37,443 nucleotides of DNA, taken from Priapulus caudatus. Taxonomy: Eukaryota; Priapulida; Priapulimorpha; Priapulimorphida; Priapulidae. The stretch lies in contig NW_014577785.1 in assembly GCF_000485595.1 (NCBI RefSeq), forward strand, positions 196,129 to 233,571, given 5' to 3'. Shown in pieces: positions 1-11,994 of this stretch. Both the position numbers and the translations under genes were made by a program. The notes under the pieces were generated by a model. It searched no databases. It was not told the DNA's origin and saw nothing but the letters and a program-made list of their open reading frames with translations. Positions within the stretch are counted from its first letter, which is position 1. Every line of letters starts with the position of its first letter.

Positions 1-235
1 AGAGGATTACTAACGGCTGGCTAATTATCTTACATTGCTTACGTATTCTGGCTAATTACTTACATTGGCTTACGTTATGGTGCTGGCTATATTACTTACA
101 TTGGCTTACTTACGCTGGCTTACTTACGCTGGCTTACTTACGCTGGCTTACTTACATTGGCTTACCTACGCTGGCTAATTACTTACATTGGCTTACGTAT
201 TCTGGCTAATTACTTACGTTGGCTTACGTAGCGTC
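1..235. repeat. Short-period minisatellite (14 and 31 bp units)
   Basis: Two interleaved unit types repeat across the first 235 bases. One is about 14 bp (TGGCTTACTTACGC, near 115-160). The other is about 31 bp and joins GGCTAATTACTTACATT to GGCTTACGTATTCT. Units differ by substitutions and small indels. The array is probably cut by the window edge. No coding signal is seen. Confidence 0.85.
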
Positions 236-609
236 CGGTATACTCACGCTACTATGCCAGTGAGCTATCTAACAATTTACATAAACTGATTATGTATTGA
301 ATGATAACGACTACGCTTCCTGCTGTTAGAGGAAGTGTTCCTTCCTCGCGCGGAAGCGTGTTGCGAAGCTTGTATTGCAGTGGCAGTGTTTGTCATGCTA
401 TATATCGATTAATCTCTCTACGCACTGACTTACTACAGATATTCACTATTATTCACGCCGCCACTGTATGTCATTTGCTGCCTCTATCTCAGTGTGGTCC
501 ACTTGTGAATGAGGGTCTGTCTTTTGTCACTGTAGTGGGTCAGTTGGTGTGTTTCGGCTCTATGTACATTGTACGTGAGGATGATAGGTACAAGGTTGCT
601 CTGTAGATT
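236..609. other. Unique sequence between two arrays, nothing recognised
   Basis: A 101-codon open frame begins at 301 on the plus strand, but its Ser/Leu/Cys-rich composition, lack of a recognisable motif and absence of convincing splice signals give no support for a gene. The first degenerate units of the 40 bp array begin at about 610. Confidence 0.5.
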
Positions 610-3262
610 GTTCTATAGTCGGGTGGTTACTGTGGTGATTGTACATCGTGCCACGGGTCGGAGTGGTTGCTGTGGTGCTGTAGATTGTGTTATAGGACGG
701 GATGGTTGATGTGGTGCTGGTACATTGTTTATAGGACAGGGTGGTTGCTGTGGTGGCCTGTAGATATTGTGTTATAGGACGGGATGGTTGAGTGGTGCTG
801 GTACATTGTGTTATAGACAGGGTGGTTGCTGTGGTGCTGGTACATTGTGTTAATAGGACAGGGTGGTTGATGTAGTGGGCTGGTACATTGTGTATAGGAC
901 AGGGTGGTTGCTGTGGTGGGCTGGTACATTGTGTTTATAGGACAGGGTGGTTGCTTGTGGTGCTGTACATTGTGTTATAGGACAGGGTGGTTGATGTGGT
1001 CCTGTAGATTGTGTTATAGGACAGGGTGGTTGATGTGGTGCTGGTACATTGTGTTATATAGGACAGGGTGGTTGGCTGTGGTGCTGGTACACTTGTGTTA
1101 TAGGACAGGGTGGTTGATGTGGTGCTGGTACATTGTGTTATAGACAGGTGTTGCTGTGGTGCTGGTACATTGTGTTATAGGACAGGGTGGTTGCTGTGGT
1201 GGCTGGTAAATTGGTTGGTTTATAGGACAGGGTGGTTGCTGTGGTGGCTTGTACATTGTGTTATAGGACGGGATGGTTCTGTGGTGCTTGTACATTGTGT
1301 TTATAGGACAGGGTGGTTTGCTGTGGTGCTTGTAACATTGTGATTATAGGACAGGGTGGTTGCTGTGGTGCTGGTACAGTTGTGTTTAGGACAGGGTGGT
1401 TGGCTGTGTGGCTGGTAACATTGTGTTATAGGACAGGGTGGTTGCTGTGGTGCTGGTACATTGTTTATAGACAGGGTGGTGCTGTGGTGCCTGTAGATTG
1501 TGTTATAGGACAGGGTGGTTGCTGTGGTGCTGGTAGCATTGTGTTATAGGATCAGGGTGGTTGCTGTGGTGCTGGTACATTGTGTTATAGGACAGGGTGG
1601 TTGCTGAGGTGGCTGTACATTGTGTTATAGACAGGGTGGTAGCTGTGGCGGCTTGTACATTGTGTTATAGGACAGGGTGGTTGATGTGGTGGTGGTACAT
1701 TGTGTTATAGGACAGGTGGTTGCTGTGGTGCCTGTAGATTGTGTTATAGGACGGGATGGTTGATGTGGTGCTGGTACATTTGTTGTTATAAGTATGCAAG
1801 GGTGTTGCTGTGGTGCTGGTACATTGTGTTATATGGACAGGGTGGTTGATAGGTGGTGCTGGCTACATTGTGTTATAGACAGGGTGGTTGCTGTGGTGCT
1901 GGTACATTGTGTTATAGGACAGGGTGGTTGCTGTGATGCTGGTACATTGTGTTAGTAGAGCAGGTGGTTGATGTGGTGCTGTACATGTGTTATAGGACAG
2001 GGTGGTAGCTGTGGCGCTTGTACATTGTGTTATAGGACAGGGTGGTTGATGTGTGGCTGGTACATTGTGTTATAGGACAGGGTGGTTGCTGTGGTGCTGT
2101 ACATTGTGTTAATAGGACAGGGTGGTTGCTGTGGTGCTGGTACATTGTGTTATAGGACAGGGTGGTTGCTGTGGTGCTTGTAAGGCATTGTGTTAAGGAC
2201 GGGATGGTTGCTGTGGTGCTTGTACAATTGTGTTATAGGACAGGGTGGTTGGCTGTGTGGTGCTTGTACATTGTGTTATAGGACAGGGTGGTTGCTGTGG
2301 TGCTGGTAGCATTGTGTTATAGGACAGGGTGTTGCTGTGATGCTTGGTACATTGTGTTATAGGACGGGGTGGTTGCTGTGGTGCTTGTACATTGTGTTAT
2401 AGGAGCGGGATGGTTGCTGTGGTGCTGGTACATTGTGTTATAGGACAGGGTGGTTGCTGTGGTGCTGGTACATTGTGTTATAGGACGGGGTGGTTGCTGT
2501 GGTGCTGGTACATTGTGTTATAGGACAGGGTGGTTGCTGTGGTGCTTGTACATTGTGTTTATAGGACAGGTGGTTGCTGTGGTGCCTGTAGATTGTGTTA
2601 GAGGACAGGGTGGTTGCTGTGGTGCTGGTACATTGTGTTATAGGACAGGGTGGTTGCTGTGGTGCTTGTACATTGTGTTATAAGGACAGGGTGGTTGATG
2701 TGGTGGCTGGTACATTGTGTTAGGACGGGATAGGTTGCTGTGGTGGGCTGGTACATTGTGTTTATAGGACAGGGTGGTTGCTGTGGTGCTGGTACATTGT
2801 GTTATAGGACGGGGTGGTTGCTGTGGTGCCTGTAGATTGTGTTAGAGGACAGGGTGGTTGCTGTGGTGCTGGTACATTGTGTTATAGGACAAGGGTGGTT
2901 GCTGTGGTGCGTGGTACATTGTGTTATAGACAGGGTGGTTGATGTGGTCTGTACATTTGTGTTATAAGGACGGGATGGTTGATGTGATGCTGGTACATTG
3001 TGTTATAGGACAGGGTGGTTGCTGTGGTGCTGGTACATTGTGTTATAGGACAGGGTGGTTGCTGTGGTGCTGGTACATTGTGTTATAGGACAGGGTGGTT
3101 GCTGTGTGCTGGTACATTGTGTTATAGGACAGGGTGGTTGCTGTGGTGGCTGGTACAGTTGTGTTATAGTACAGGGTGGTTGCTGAGTTGCTGGTACATT
3201 GTGTTATAGGACAGGGTGGTAGCTGTGGTGCTTGTAGATTGTGCTACAGGGTGTGGTGGTTC
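610..3262. repeat. 40 bp minisatellite, about 65 units
   Basis: The unit runs GGACAGGGTGGTTGCTGTGG followed by TGCTGGTACATTGTGTTATA, 40 bp. About 65 copies fill 2.65 kb. Variants recur: GACGGGATGG for GACAGGGTGG, GTTGATG for GTTGCTG, and CCTGTAGATT or CTTGTACATT for CTGGTACATT. Single-base indels are very frequent. The plus strand is strongly G-rich (16 G to 4 C per unit) with many GG/GGG runs, so two-tier quadruplexes are conceivable. Forty is not a multiple of three, so the open frames within it are by-products of the repeat. Confidence 0.95.
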
Positions 3263-3520
3263 TGGTTGGTTCCGCACTATCAGGCTTCGCCATCTGCCTA
3301 AAAAAGGCCCCGTCATTTACTCGACGGGACTGATTTTCTCTAGACGGGCTGATTTTTTAAAAAGTGATTACGTCACCGTAAATAGTAAAAAAAAATCCAC
3401 TTTTTCACAAAGATTAAGTAATTGCTGTTCACTTTTATAGTAAATTGGCTGGCATTATACTTCCTTATTTACTATATTGTTCGATGTGCACATACACTCG
3501 TGACATCAAAAATAAATAAC
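3263..3520. other. AT-rich spacer, nothing recognised
   Basis: It contains a short imperfect direct repeat near 3320-3357 (ACGGGACTGATTTTCTCT then GACGGGCTGATTTTTT). No gene or element boundary can be supported. Confidence 0.4.
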
Positions 3521-3749
3521 TTTAATATTACTATATTTTTATTAGTAAAACACACGGAATAGCCCGAAGAATGTCACACGAGGCGACTCGTTCTTACATG
3601 CGCGTAACCCACAGAAAAGAAATGTGCAGAGAGTCCAACTAGTATATTATTTCTATGACTTAACTGAATATTCCACTGTAATACGTTGACAGCGTACACA
3701 TTTTGGACGCGTACAGAGGCGTACAGGCCTAGCTAGATACATATACATC

Positions 3750-3752
<3 letters not shown>
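3521..3752 (+). repeat. Dispersed ~230 bp repeat, copy 1
   Basis: This stretch, from TTTAATATTACTATATTT to AGATACATATACATCAAA, is nearly collinear with 6222-6450 in the same orientation. Shared blocks include ATTAGTAAAACACAC, GAATGTCACACGAGGCGACT and CACATTTTGGACGCGTACAG. Differences are substitutions and small indels. Copy 1 ends directly at a (GA)n microsatellite, whereas copy 2 runs into hairpins. No target-site duplication is visible. It is probably part of a larger transposable element of unknown class. Confidence 0.85.
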
Positions 3753-3780
<28 letters not shown>

Positions 3781-3805
3781 TGAGAGTGAGAGAGAGAGAG
3801 AGAGA
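3753..3805. repeat. (GA)n microsatellite
   Basis: A near-perfect GA dinucleotide run with two TGAG interruptions, abutting the 3' end of the dispersed repeat copy. Confidence 0.9.
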
Positions 3806-4825
3806 TCGGACGTGCGTGCGTGCCTATGGTCGTGATAGGAAACGCGTGCACCTACTGCGCTATATTCGCTTATCTTTAATGTCACCCTATTCAATTTATT
3901 GTCATTGTCAATGTATTGGTTTACATTTGCCTTATCGATTGTGGAATGTTACTGTACTAAGTTACCATTAATTCTACTCGCTGTCACTCCATAAAATATA
4001 CCAGTTGCGTGTACTGCATGTAAATTTTTAAATCGTCAATTTCGAACTAGGTATTTGTGTGTTATTTGTACAAAATAAAATGTATGAAAATACAATTAGT
4101 GTTTCTGTTTACTTTTCATGCTTATATACCTTCTTTATATGCTCTAATTTGCCGGTGAAAAACCGAGAGACGCCAGTATCTGAACAGTACTGGGGGAATA
4201 GTGTTAGACAACAGAAATTCAAATCGTCTAGATTTTTGCAAATTTAACCAACGTAAAAACATTTTTATCAGGTGAGAGTTTGAGGATATATTTATTAACG
4301 TTAGTTCTTACTTTTAATGTAAAAAAATTGCAATTTTTTTTTACACATTTTACCATAGAAAATTCGTGACGTAGTCAATCAGCGGTTCGGTAAAACCCTT
4401 TAATTTCCTGCTCAGACTAGTATCCTGTGAAGCCAGAGATTAGTTTGCTGGGATTCAGTGATTTGTCGGTCGGCTGCTATACTATAGTAGCTTGTTGTCG
4501 GCGTGCCGGATATTTCTCCCGCATTACCTGGTTGCGTCACGCACAGGATGTTTACCCGCAAAGTTGACGCTCGCCGAAATCTAAGATAAATATCACAGAT
4601 TAATGGACAGATATCTAATCCGGCGCCTATCCCGGCTCTTTGCATGCGCGCCTTGTCTGTACTATCAGCACAGAGCAAACTTTTCGAGTCAGGCACTCGC
4701 ATGGCAAGAATTCCCCCCTTTATAAATCGGCATATTATATATCACTGGCATGAGAAGACGGACAGTAGTTGTTCGTATAATGTACAAAACCGTCGTTTAA
4801 CGAAGAGATCCCGTCTCGTAGGACG
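3806..4825. other. Unique AT-rich sequence, no gene supported
   Basis: Open frames of 62-115 codons occur on both strands but overlap each other and have no splice signals or recognisable motifs. The longest (4644-4991 plus) owes its second half to the ACGC repeat that follows. No transposon ends were recognised. Confidence 0.4.
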
Positions 4826-4968
4826 CACACGAACACGCGCACGCACACGCGCACACGAACACACGTACGCACACGCGCAAACGAACACGCGTATGCACAC
4901 GCACACGCGCACACGCGTACGCATGCACGCACACACACGCGTACGCATGCACGCACACACACGCGTGG
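4826..4968. repeat. (ACAC/ACGC)n microsatellite, Z-DNA-prone
   Basis: Alternating purine-pyrimidine ACACGCGCACGC-type repeat with TACGCATGCACG variants. Open frames on both strands here (Cys/Val/Arg-rich and Thr/His/Arg-rich) are artefacts of the repeat. Confidence 0.9.
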
Positions 4969-5335
4969 CAAGCACCTCCTCTGACAAATGAAACGTCCTA
5001 AAGAACGCTCTTAAGAATCACTGTAGAAATGCGGCCTAACTACCAAAGAGAAGCATGTACCGTGGTGACATGCGGAATGTCACCTACATCGATATATGAC
5101 AATTAATGCGTACAGAACCACATTAGCAATGTTTATGCAGTCCTGATCCATACATGGATAGATCAATCGAACCGACCCGTCACATTAGATCGATTCAGAC
5201 CGTCCCTGTGCATTACACAGGTTCATTCTCAACGACGTTCGGTGTCAGTCTACAGCAGCCTTACGAACAGTAAAGACATTTAAACTCGATAAGAAGATAT
5301 TCCGACTCAAGACGTGGACATTCCCCCCCCCCCTC
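4969..5335. other. Unique sequence, nothing recognised
   Basis: It contains a small number of short direct repeats (GATCGAT-type) and a C run at 5322-5333 leading into the next microsatellite. No gene or element is supported. Confidence 0.4.
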
Positions 5336-5404
5336 CAACACACACACACACCCGCACTCACGCACTCAAGCACGCACGCACGCACGCACGCACTCACCCA
5401 CTCA

Positions 5405-5436
<32 letters not shown>

Positions 5437-5449
5437 CACACACACATCG
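5336..5449. repeat. (AC)n / (ACGC)n / (ACTC)n compound microsatellite
   Basis: ACACACAC, then CGCACTCA, then a long (ACGC)n run, then ACACAC. The minus-strand Cys/Val open frame over it is a repeat artefact. Confidence 0.9.
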
Positions 5450-5732
5450 TAACGTGACTACATGTTTCTGTGAGCGGTTATCACCTAAGATTACTCAAGT
5501 CCTTATCAAAGTTTACATAAAATTCCTTCTCGTGTAGTTGGCAGCTTTTAACGTAAACAGTTTTCCACAGTATACCGACACCCATATCTCTTTTGCCTAA
5601 GCCGACAGCCACGAGCCGAGCTCCTAAGCGACTTACGGGATAAGTCTAGCTCGGTCGATGAAAAAAGTGCTACCGAACCCAAACTCGTGTCCGTAAAAAA
5701 GGTGAAACGGGCGCTGCCATTCTATTCGCGAC

Positions 5733-5880
5733 TAGTGCTGGGAATTTTACTCCCGGCGTTTCATGAAACGCTAAAACTACTACGTTTCATGCGTTTAATG
5801 CGTTTCATGAATACGCTAAAAGTTAAAAACGCTAAAAGCTTTTAAATTAAATTCGGATTCGGATTTCTCCTCAGATACGA
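5733..5880 (+). mobile_element. Orphan left end of a hAT-like element
   Basis: TAGTGCTGGGAATTTTAC resembles the left terminus of hAT-superfamily transposons (C/TAGTGCTG followed by an AT-rich stretch). It is followed by subterminal repeats of the type found in hAT ends: CGTTTCATGAAACGCT, CGTTTCATGCGTTTAATGCG and AAACGCTAAAAG. Near 5850-5866 comes ATTCGGATTCGGATTT, the same hexamer that fills the ends of the 2 kb element at 23057-25053. No matching right end (CAGCACTA) was found nearby, so this is a fragment or its partner is lost. Confidence 0.45.
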
Positions 5881-6221
5881 ATCGCTATGCCTATAACACG
5901 GCGGGAACGAGACTGCATTTTGTGCAGGCACTCACTGATATATAACGATATATATCACTGACTAACTGATATAGACTGACTGATATATGCACGGCAGGAC
6001 ACAACAGAACTTCGTTGTTAGTCAGTTACGCCTGTCGCTCCTGGGTAGAGCATAGGCCACTGATGAACCCATCCTCGCCATCCGACTCGGTGTTGGGCGA
6101 GTTGTCTGATGGTGTCCCAGGTGTGTCCCCCGGCTTTGCCTTCGGTGTAACAACGCAAAATAACTTTAACATAAAAATAAAAATATAAAAAAAATAAAAA
6201 TATAAAAAAATAAAAAAATAA
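5881..6221. other. Unique sequence with TGATATA repeats and an A/T-rich tail
   Basis: Near 5935-5992 an irregular ACTGATATA/TATATCACTGACT repeat appears. 6160-6221 is an AAAAATAAA-rich low-complexity stretch leading into the dispersed repeat copy. A minus-strand open frame (6026-6256) has a plausible acidic stretch (PGDTPGTPSDNSPN...) but lacks further support. Confidence 0.35.
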
Positions 6222-6450
6222 TTTAATATTACTATATTTTCATTAGTAAAACACACTGATGTAATAGCTCGAAGAATGTCACACGAGGCGACTCGATCTT
6301 ACATGCACGTAACCCACAGAAAAGAAATGTGCAGAGAGTCCAACTAGTATATTATTCTATTGACTTAACTGAATATTCCACTGTAACACGTTGACAGCGT
6401 ACACATTTTGGACGCGTACAGAGTATAGGCCTAGATACATATACATCAAA
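6222..6450 (+). repeat. Dispersed ~230 bp repeat, copy 2
   Basis: Second copy of the repeat at 3521-3752, same orientation, ending in the same ATACATATACATCAAA. Its 14 bp block ATTAGTAAAACACA (6242-6255) reappears in inverted orientation as TGTGTTTTACTAAT at 6801-6814. The two 14-mers bracket 573 bp and could be terminal or subterminal repeats of a larger element. Confidence 0.85.
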
Positions 6451-6453
6451 AGG

Positions 6454-6539
6454 CCATAATAGAAATTTTCTATTATGGACTCTTGATATACATCAAGAGT
6501 ACATAATAGAGATCTCTAATTATGTACGCTTGATATGTA
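6454..6539. repeat. Cluster of short hairpins (CAAGAGT family, copy 1)
   Basis: Three consecutive inverted repeats. 6454-6478 has 12 bp arms (CCATAATAGAAA) around one base. 6479-6500 has 9 bp arms (ACTCTTGAT / ATCAAGAGT) around ATAC. 6499-6527 has arms GTACATAATAGAGA with one inserted base on the right. The 6490-6535 part, ATCAAGAGTACATAATA ... TTATGTACGCTTGAT, is homologous to the hairpin at 33088-33130 and similar to those at 11289 and 33163. Confidence 0.75.
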
Positions 6540-6871
6540 TTGTATTCAGCAAACGTGGCGACAGACGCGACGCGCCACACCTACGAGCCATCGTCGGCCG
6601 ATAAGCGACGAAAACCGGTCGCCGATTCAAATGTCGCCGGGCGGTTTTCGGAAACGTATAAATAGGCCACGGACGAAAGATCATAGGGAAGTATTACCTA
6701 GAGGAAGAGACGAGAGGCGACGTAGTGGAGTTAGACGAAACAGAGATGACGGGGCCTAGCTTGGGTGCCTAGGTCACCGTAGTGTATATTATATTTGTAT
6801 TGTGTTTTACTAATAAAGTCAAGTCTTTCAAGAACAAATTCTGCGACTAAACGTCTTTACTCTTTGCCACA
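6536..6871 (+). promoter_or_regulatory. LTR-like or Pol II transcription unit fragment (TATA box and AATAAA)
   Basis: The stretch has the order of signals seen in an LTR or very short transcription unit. It begins TGTATTG, has TATAAATA at 6657-6664 in CG-rich surroundings, AATAAA at 6812-6817 about 155 bp later, then a T/C-rich segment ending GCCACA at 6871. No second LTR, no target-site duplication and no TGG primer-binding site directly after it was found, so a solo or decayed LTR is only a suggestion. The 74-codon Arg-rich frame at 6535-6759 is not judged coding. The 45 bp minisatellite starts about 20 bp downstream. Confidence 0.3.
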
Positions 6872-6889
6872 ATCTGCTACCATTTGCTA

Positions 6890-8345
<1,456 letters not shown>

Positions 8346-8446
8346 TCCAGTATAATATATGCATACACGTGATTCAGCTTCACAATCAGCTGAGCCTTAT
8401 AGGCAGCAATTAGCTATTCCAGGTGACCCTGGTAATCTAGCAATGC

Positions 8447-8790
8447 TCGAGGATCCTGGTTATCCCTGCTACCTGGTTATCTCTGGTTGCCCTGCTACCT
8501 GGTTATCCCTGCTACCTGGTTATCCCTGGTTATCCCTGCTACCTGGTTATCCCTTGTTGCCATGCTACCTGGTTATCCCTGCTACCTGGTTATCCCTGGT
8601 TGCCCTGCTACCTGATTATCCCTTGTTGCCATGCTACCTGGTTATCCCTGGTTGCCCTGCTACCTGGTTATCCATGTTACCTGGTTGCCCTGCTACCTGG
8701 TTATCCATGTTACCTGGTTATCCCTTGTTGCCATGCTACCTGGTTATCCCAGGTTATCCTGCTACCTGGTTATCCCTGCTACATGGTCAG
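8447..8790 (+). repeat. Compound minisatellite of CTGCTACCTGGTTATCC units
   Basis: A 17 bp core (CTGCTACCTGGTTATCC) alternates with CTGGTTGCC, CTTGTTGCCATG and ATGTTACCTGG variants over about 340 bp. Pro/Leu/Tyr-rich open frames in all three plus frames follow from the repeat lacking stop codons. Confidence 0.9.
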
Positions 8791-9462
8791 CCTACCAGCA
8801 AATAGTATTTTCTTTGTATTAACAGGATCAACGAGGTGTATACGCATACGGTGATTGTTGGGCCAGCAAAATCCTATTTCCTACTGATGCATAGATACAT
8901 AAACACATTTTTAGACTGCGACGTTATAGTCAACATCTATATATAGCCGATGAGTACACATTTACGAGTGGATAAACACGTGTTTTTTCTAGGCAGCATA
9001 GGGGGTTACAGCCAACACGTACACAACAAACCGAGTGGCCTGATTATAACTGACACTCCTGTAGTCCCCAAAATAATAACAGTAAGCCTGGGGGCCTGAC
9101 ACTGCAGAACGCTAGCAAAAACAGCCGAGCAGTTTTTCCTGGTGAACTAAAACACGAGTATACAGTACGCAAGGGATCGCAGGATGCGCGCTAAGTACTG
9201 TCACGGCAATATACAGCCTGTTATTTATTCGCCTCAAATATCAACAGCCGTTCAATATTCCGAGGTTCTGTTTGATTTTAAAAGCTATAACTCTCACGCG
9301 GCAATTTGCGGCCCACCTGATCAAACATGTGCGCGCATTACTCGCACATCATCGCTGTTTACATACACGTGTTGTAGACACGCGTGCGCTCCCGCTGAGA
9401 ATGTGAAGCCTGCAGCGCAGACCGAGAGTCACATGTATATGTACAAGTCACAAGAAAGGGTA
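8791..9462. other. Unique sequence, no gene supported
   Basis: The 105-codon frame at 9184-9501 runs into the TA microsatellite and lacks recognisable features. No element ends were recognised. Confidence 0.4.
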
Positions 9463-9525
9463 TCATATATATATATATATATATTTATCATATATATATA
9501 ATATTATATAATATTATATATAGTG
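9463..9525. repeat. (TA)n microsatellite
   Basis: TA repeats with ATATTATATAATATTA variants immediately left of the 1.59 kb TIR element. The right flank of that element (11122-11142) is also TA-rich, consistent with insertion into a TA tract. Confidence 0.9.
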
Positions 9526-9531
9526 AGTATA

Positions 9532-11121
9532 GGGTAATTTTCTCAATAAGGGCACAAGTTGGTGAATATTTTTCAAGAAAACAAACATGCAAGCAACACG
9601 TCTAACTTTTATCACAGGAGGAGCTAAGGCACTTAGGAAGTACAAACAGGAATTGAGAGCAATCGTTATTCGTCCAATTTTTTTTTAATGTGTAGGGATT
9701 TAATCTCGCGGTGCTCTAGCCCTTTAATTACCGTAACGACTGTTCGCAAATGAAAGGATTTCCATGATGCATACCATACATAAAAAACAATTTAAAACTG
9801 CGACCAGACCTTGATTATTAGAGTATCCAGGTTGGTTTTTGGAGAAATTCATTTTCATTTAATTGTAAGAGTTTATTCTTTTAGAATTTCGACAAAATTG
9901 ATGTTACGGAGTTGAAAATGTTTTACGGGAGTTGAAATTTTTGTACGGAGTTTGAATTTCTGGAAAAACCCTGAAGTTGCTCATTTACAGGGTCTGCTTG
10001 ATCGCGATCAAAGTAATAATGAACAAGACTAAAAGAGCAGAGCGGCGTGACTCATAAATTGTAAACCAACAGTTGAAAATATTTAGTAGGGTCATACACA
10101 AATTCAACTACGTAAACGAAATCACTCCAAAATCCATTCCCAGTGAAAATGATACTGATAGCAGCAATATATTGTTGTTCAACTTGTGAATCCTATATAA
10201 GGAATAAGACCTAAAATGAGAGGGCCTGACTCATATAGTGTAAACAATATAGTTGACATTTTTAAGCACACTATACAACTCCGTAACCAGATAGAGTCTC
10301 AACTCGTAAGACAAAGTATTGTTACGGAGTGGAGTGTTTACGGAAGTTGAAATTTTTTTACCAGAACAGAATGACGCTCACGCACTCAGCAGCGCAAGAT
10401 AGAATTGGAAATATACTGTCAATATTAATGTGAGGGCGCCCTGTGCCCAAGTAGCATGAATAGATCATATTTGAAAATGCTTCATGGTTACCATGATATT
10501 AATGGAACGTTTAGGAGTGGAGTTTAGAAGATAATCCACGTGATATATGAAATTAGAGTGAAAATTTCACAGAAACTGTGAGGAAGTGTCAACAACTGGA
10601 AGTCAGCATGATCATGATATGGGGGTTACACCAAACTGAACGTTTTTACAATGAGGTACAGTTCTAGGTTCTACTTCCCTTCATAGGGGGCTGACATTTC
10701 ATTGGTCGGTTACGGAGTGGAGTGGATTTGCCCTGGACACCTGATATTTCTATAATTTTTTAGATAACATAGTTTAATTTTATTTTTTTTTTTGCTTATG
10801 GATATGTACTTCCTACCACCTAGTTTAGAATAACATAGTGATAGGAAGTGTTTCAATGTAGAAAACTTGAAAGAAACTGGGACATTAATATGCTGCGACA
10901 TAGACCGTCGGACATATCATAAAGATTGTTAGCCAAAAAACGTCATTTTTCTGCCGAAAACTCAAAAACCGGTGCAATAAAAGTGCTGAAAGTTATTTCC
11001 AATCGGAAATACCCCAATCTACATTTTAATTGATTAATGCTTTACTGGACATCATTAATAAATAAATGCGAGCCTGGACATGAAAATGCAATCAACAGGT
11101 GCCTTATTGAGAAAATTACCC
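9532..11121. mobile_element. 1.59 kb non-autonomous DNA transposon with 23 bp TIRs, class unassigned
   Basis: Left terminus GGGTAATTTTCTCAATAAGG then GCAC. Right terminus (reverse complement) GGGTAATTTTCTCAATAAGG then CAC, so the ends match over about 23 bp with one indel. Flanks are ATA on both sides inside TA repeats, so the target-site duplication cannot be read reliably. No open frame above about 65 codons lies inside, so it is non-autonomous. The interior has repeated TTACGGAGT motifs (9904, 9923, 9945, 10321, 10707) and the reverse type CAACTCCGTAAC (10279). It also has a diverged direct repeat of about 85 bp (about 10025-10110 and 10205-10290), each copy holding a GACTCATA..GTAAAC block. 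Confidence 0.75.
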
Positions 11122-11288
11122 ATATATATTATATATAATTATATGGACACATAAGTTTTTTCTAAGGAAGACTTTTAAAAAAGGGCTTCAAACTGGCGTT
11201 TACTGATCGTGCGCAGTGCTCTATGTATTTAAAACTACTACGCTATTTAAATCTCCCGCGCTCTGTAAACTACCGCGCTCTGTTAGAC

Positions 11289-11352
11289 ATATATGATATC
11301 AAGAGTAGATAATAACACATTATGTTATTTATCTACTCTTGATGATATATAT
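11289..11352. repeat. 64 bp foldback hairpin (CAAGAGT family, copy 2)
   Basis: Left arm ATATATGATATCAAGAGTAG ATAATAACA pairs with TGTTATTTATCTACTCTTGA TGATATATAT with about two one-base bulges, leaving a loop of only about 6 bases. The ATCAAGAGTA(C/G)ATAA core is shared with the hairpins at 6490, 33088 and (partly) 33163. Confidence 0.8.
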
Positions 11353-11579
11353 CCAGCAGCTCGAATTTTATAGAGCCTGGATTACCCACATCCGCATCCG
11401 CGTAGACTCATCGCAGCGCATGCAGGCAGGGCACGTGCTCGAGACACGCAACATCAAAACCTAGATCTATCTTCTACACCACGAGTTCGTCTGCTCCCGG
11501 CCGCGTACTATTTCTGGACGCGGCAGCGTCTTCGGCATTCACTCACCCCCGCTTTCTCCCCCCCCCTCACTCACCCTTT
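11353..11579. other. Unique sequence before the gap
   Basis: GC-rich sequence ending in a C-rich/CT-rich run (CACCCCCGCTTTCTCCCC). Nothing recognised. Confidence 0.3.
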
Positions 11580-11888
11580 CTCTCTCTCTCTCTCTCTCTC
11601 TCTNNNNNNNNNNNNNNNNNNNNNNNNNNNNNNNNNNNNNNNNNNNNNNNNNNNNNNNNNNNNNNNNNNNNNNNNNNNNNNNNNNNNNNNNNNNNNNNNN
11701 NNNNNNNNNNNNNNNNNNNNNNNNNNNNNNNNNNNNNNNNNNNNNNNNNNNNNNNNNNNNNNNNNNNNNNNNNNNNNNNNNNNNNNNNNNNNNNNNNNNN
11801 NNNNNNNNNNNNNNNNNNNNNNNNNNNNNNNNNNNNNNNNNNNNNNNNNNNNNNNNNNNNNNNNNNNNNNNNNNNNNNNTGTGTGTGT

Positions 11889-11931
<43 letters not shown>

Positions 11932-11994
11932 CGTGTGCGTGTGCGTACGTGCGTGCGTGCGTGCGTGCGTGTGCGCGTGTGTGTGTGTGTGTTT
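11580..11994. repeat. (TC)n - 276 N gap - (TG)n/(CGTG)n microsatellite
   Basis: A TC run (11580-11603) enters the gap 11604-11879. A TG run with GCGCGCGTGTGCG and (CGTG)n variants leaves it (11880-11994). The gap therefore lies in a compound dinucleotide repeat. Apparent frames across it are meaningless. Confidence 0.95.

Noticed and set aside
610-3262. CRISPR array
   Set aside because: The units are contiguous with no unique spacers, and the window is eukaryotic.
4735-4991. Cys/Val/Arg and Thr/His/Arg frames on both strands
   Set aside because: Direct translation of (ACAC/ACGC)n microsatellite sequence.
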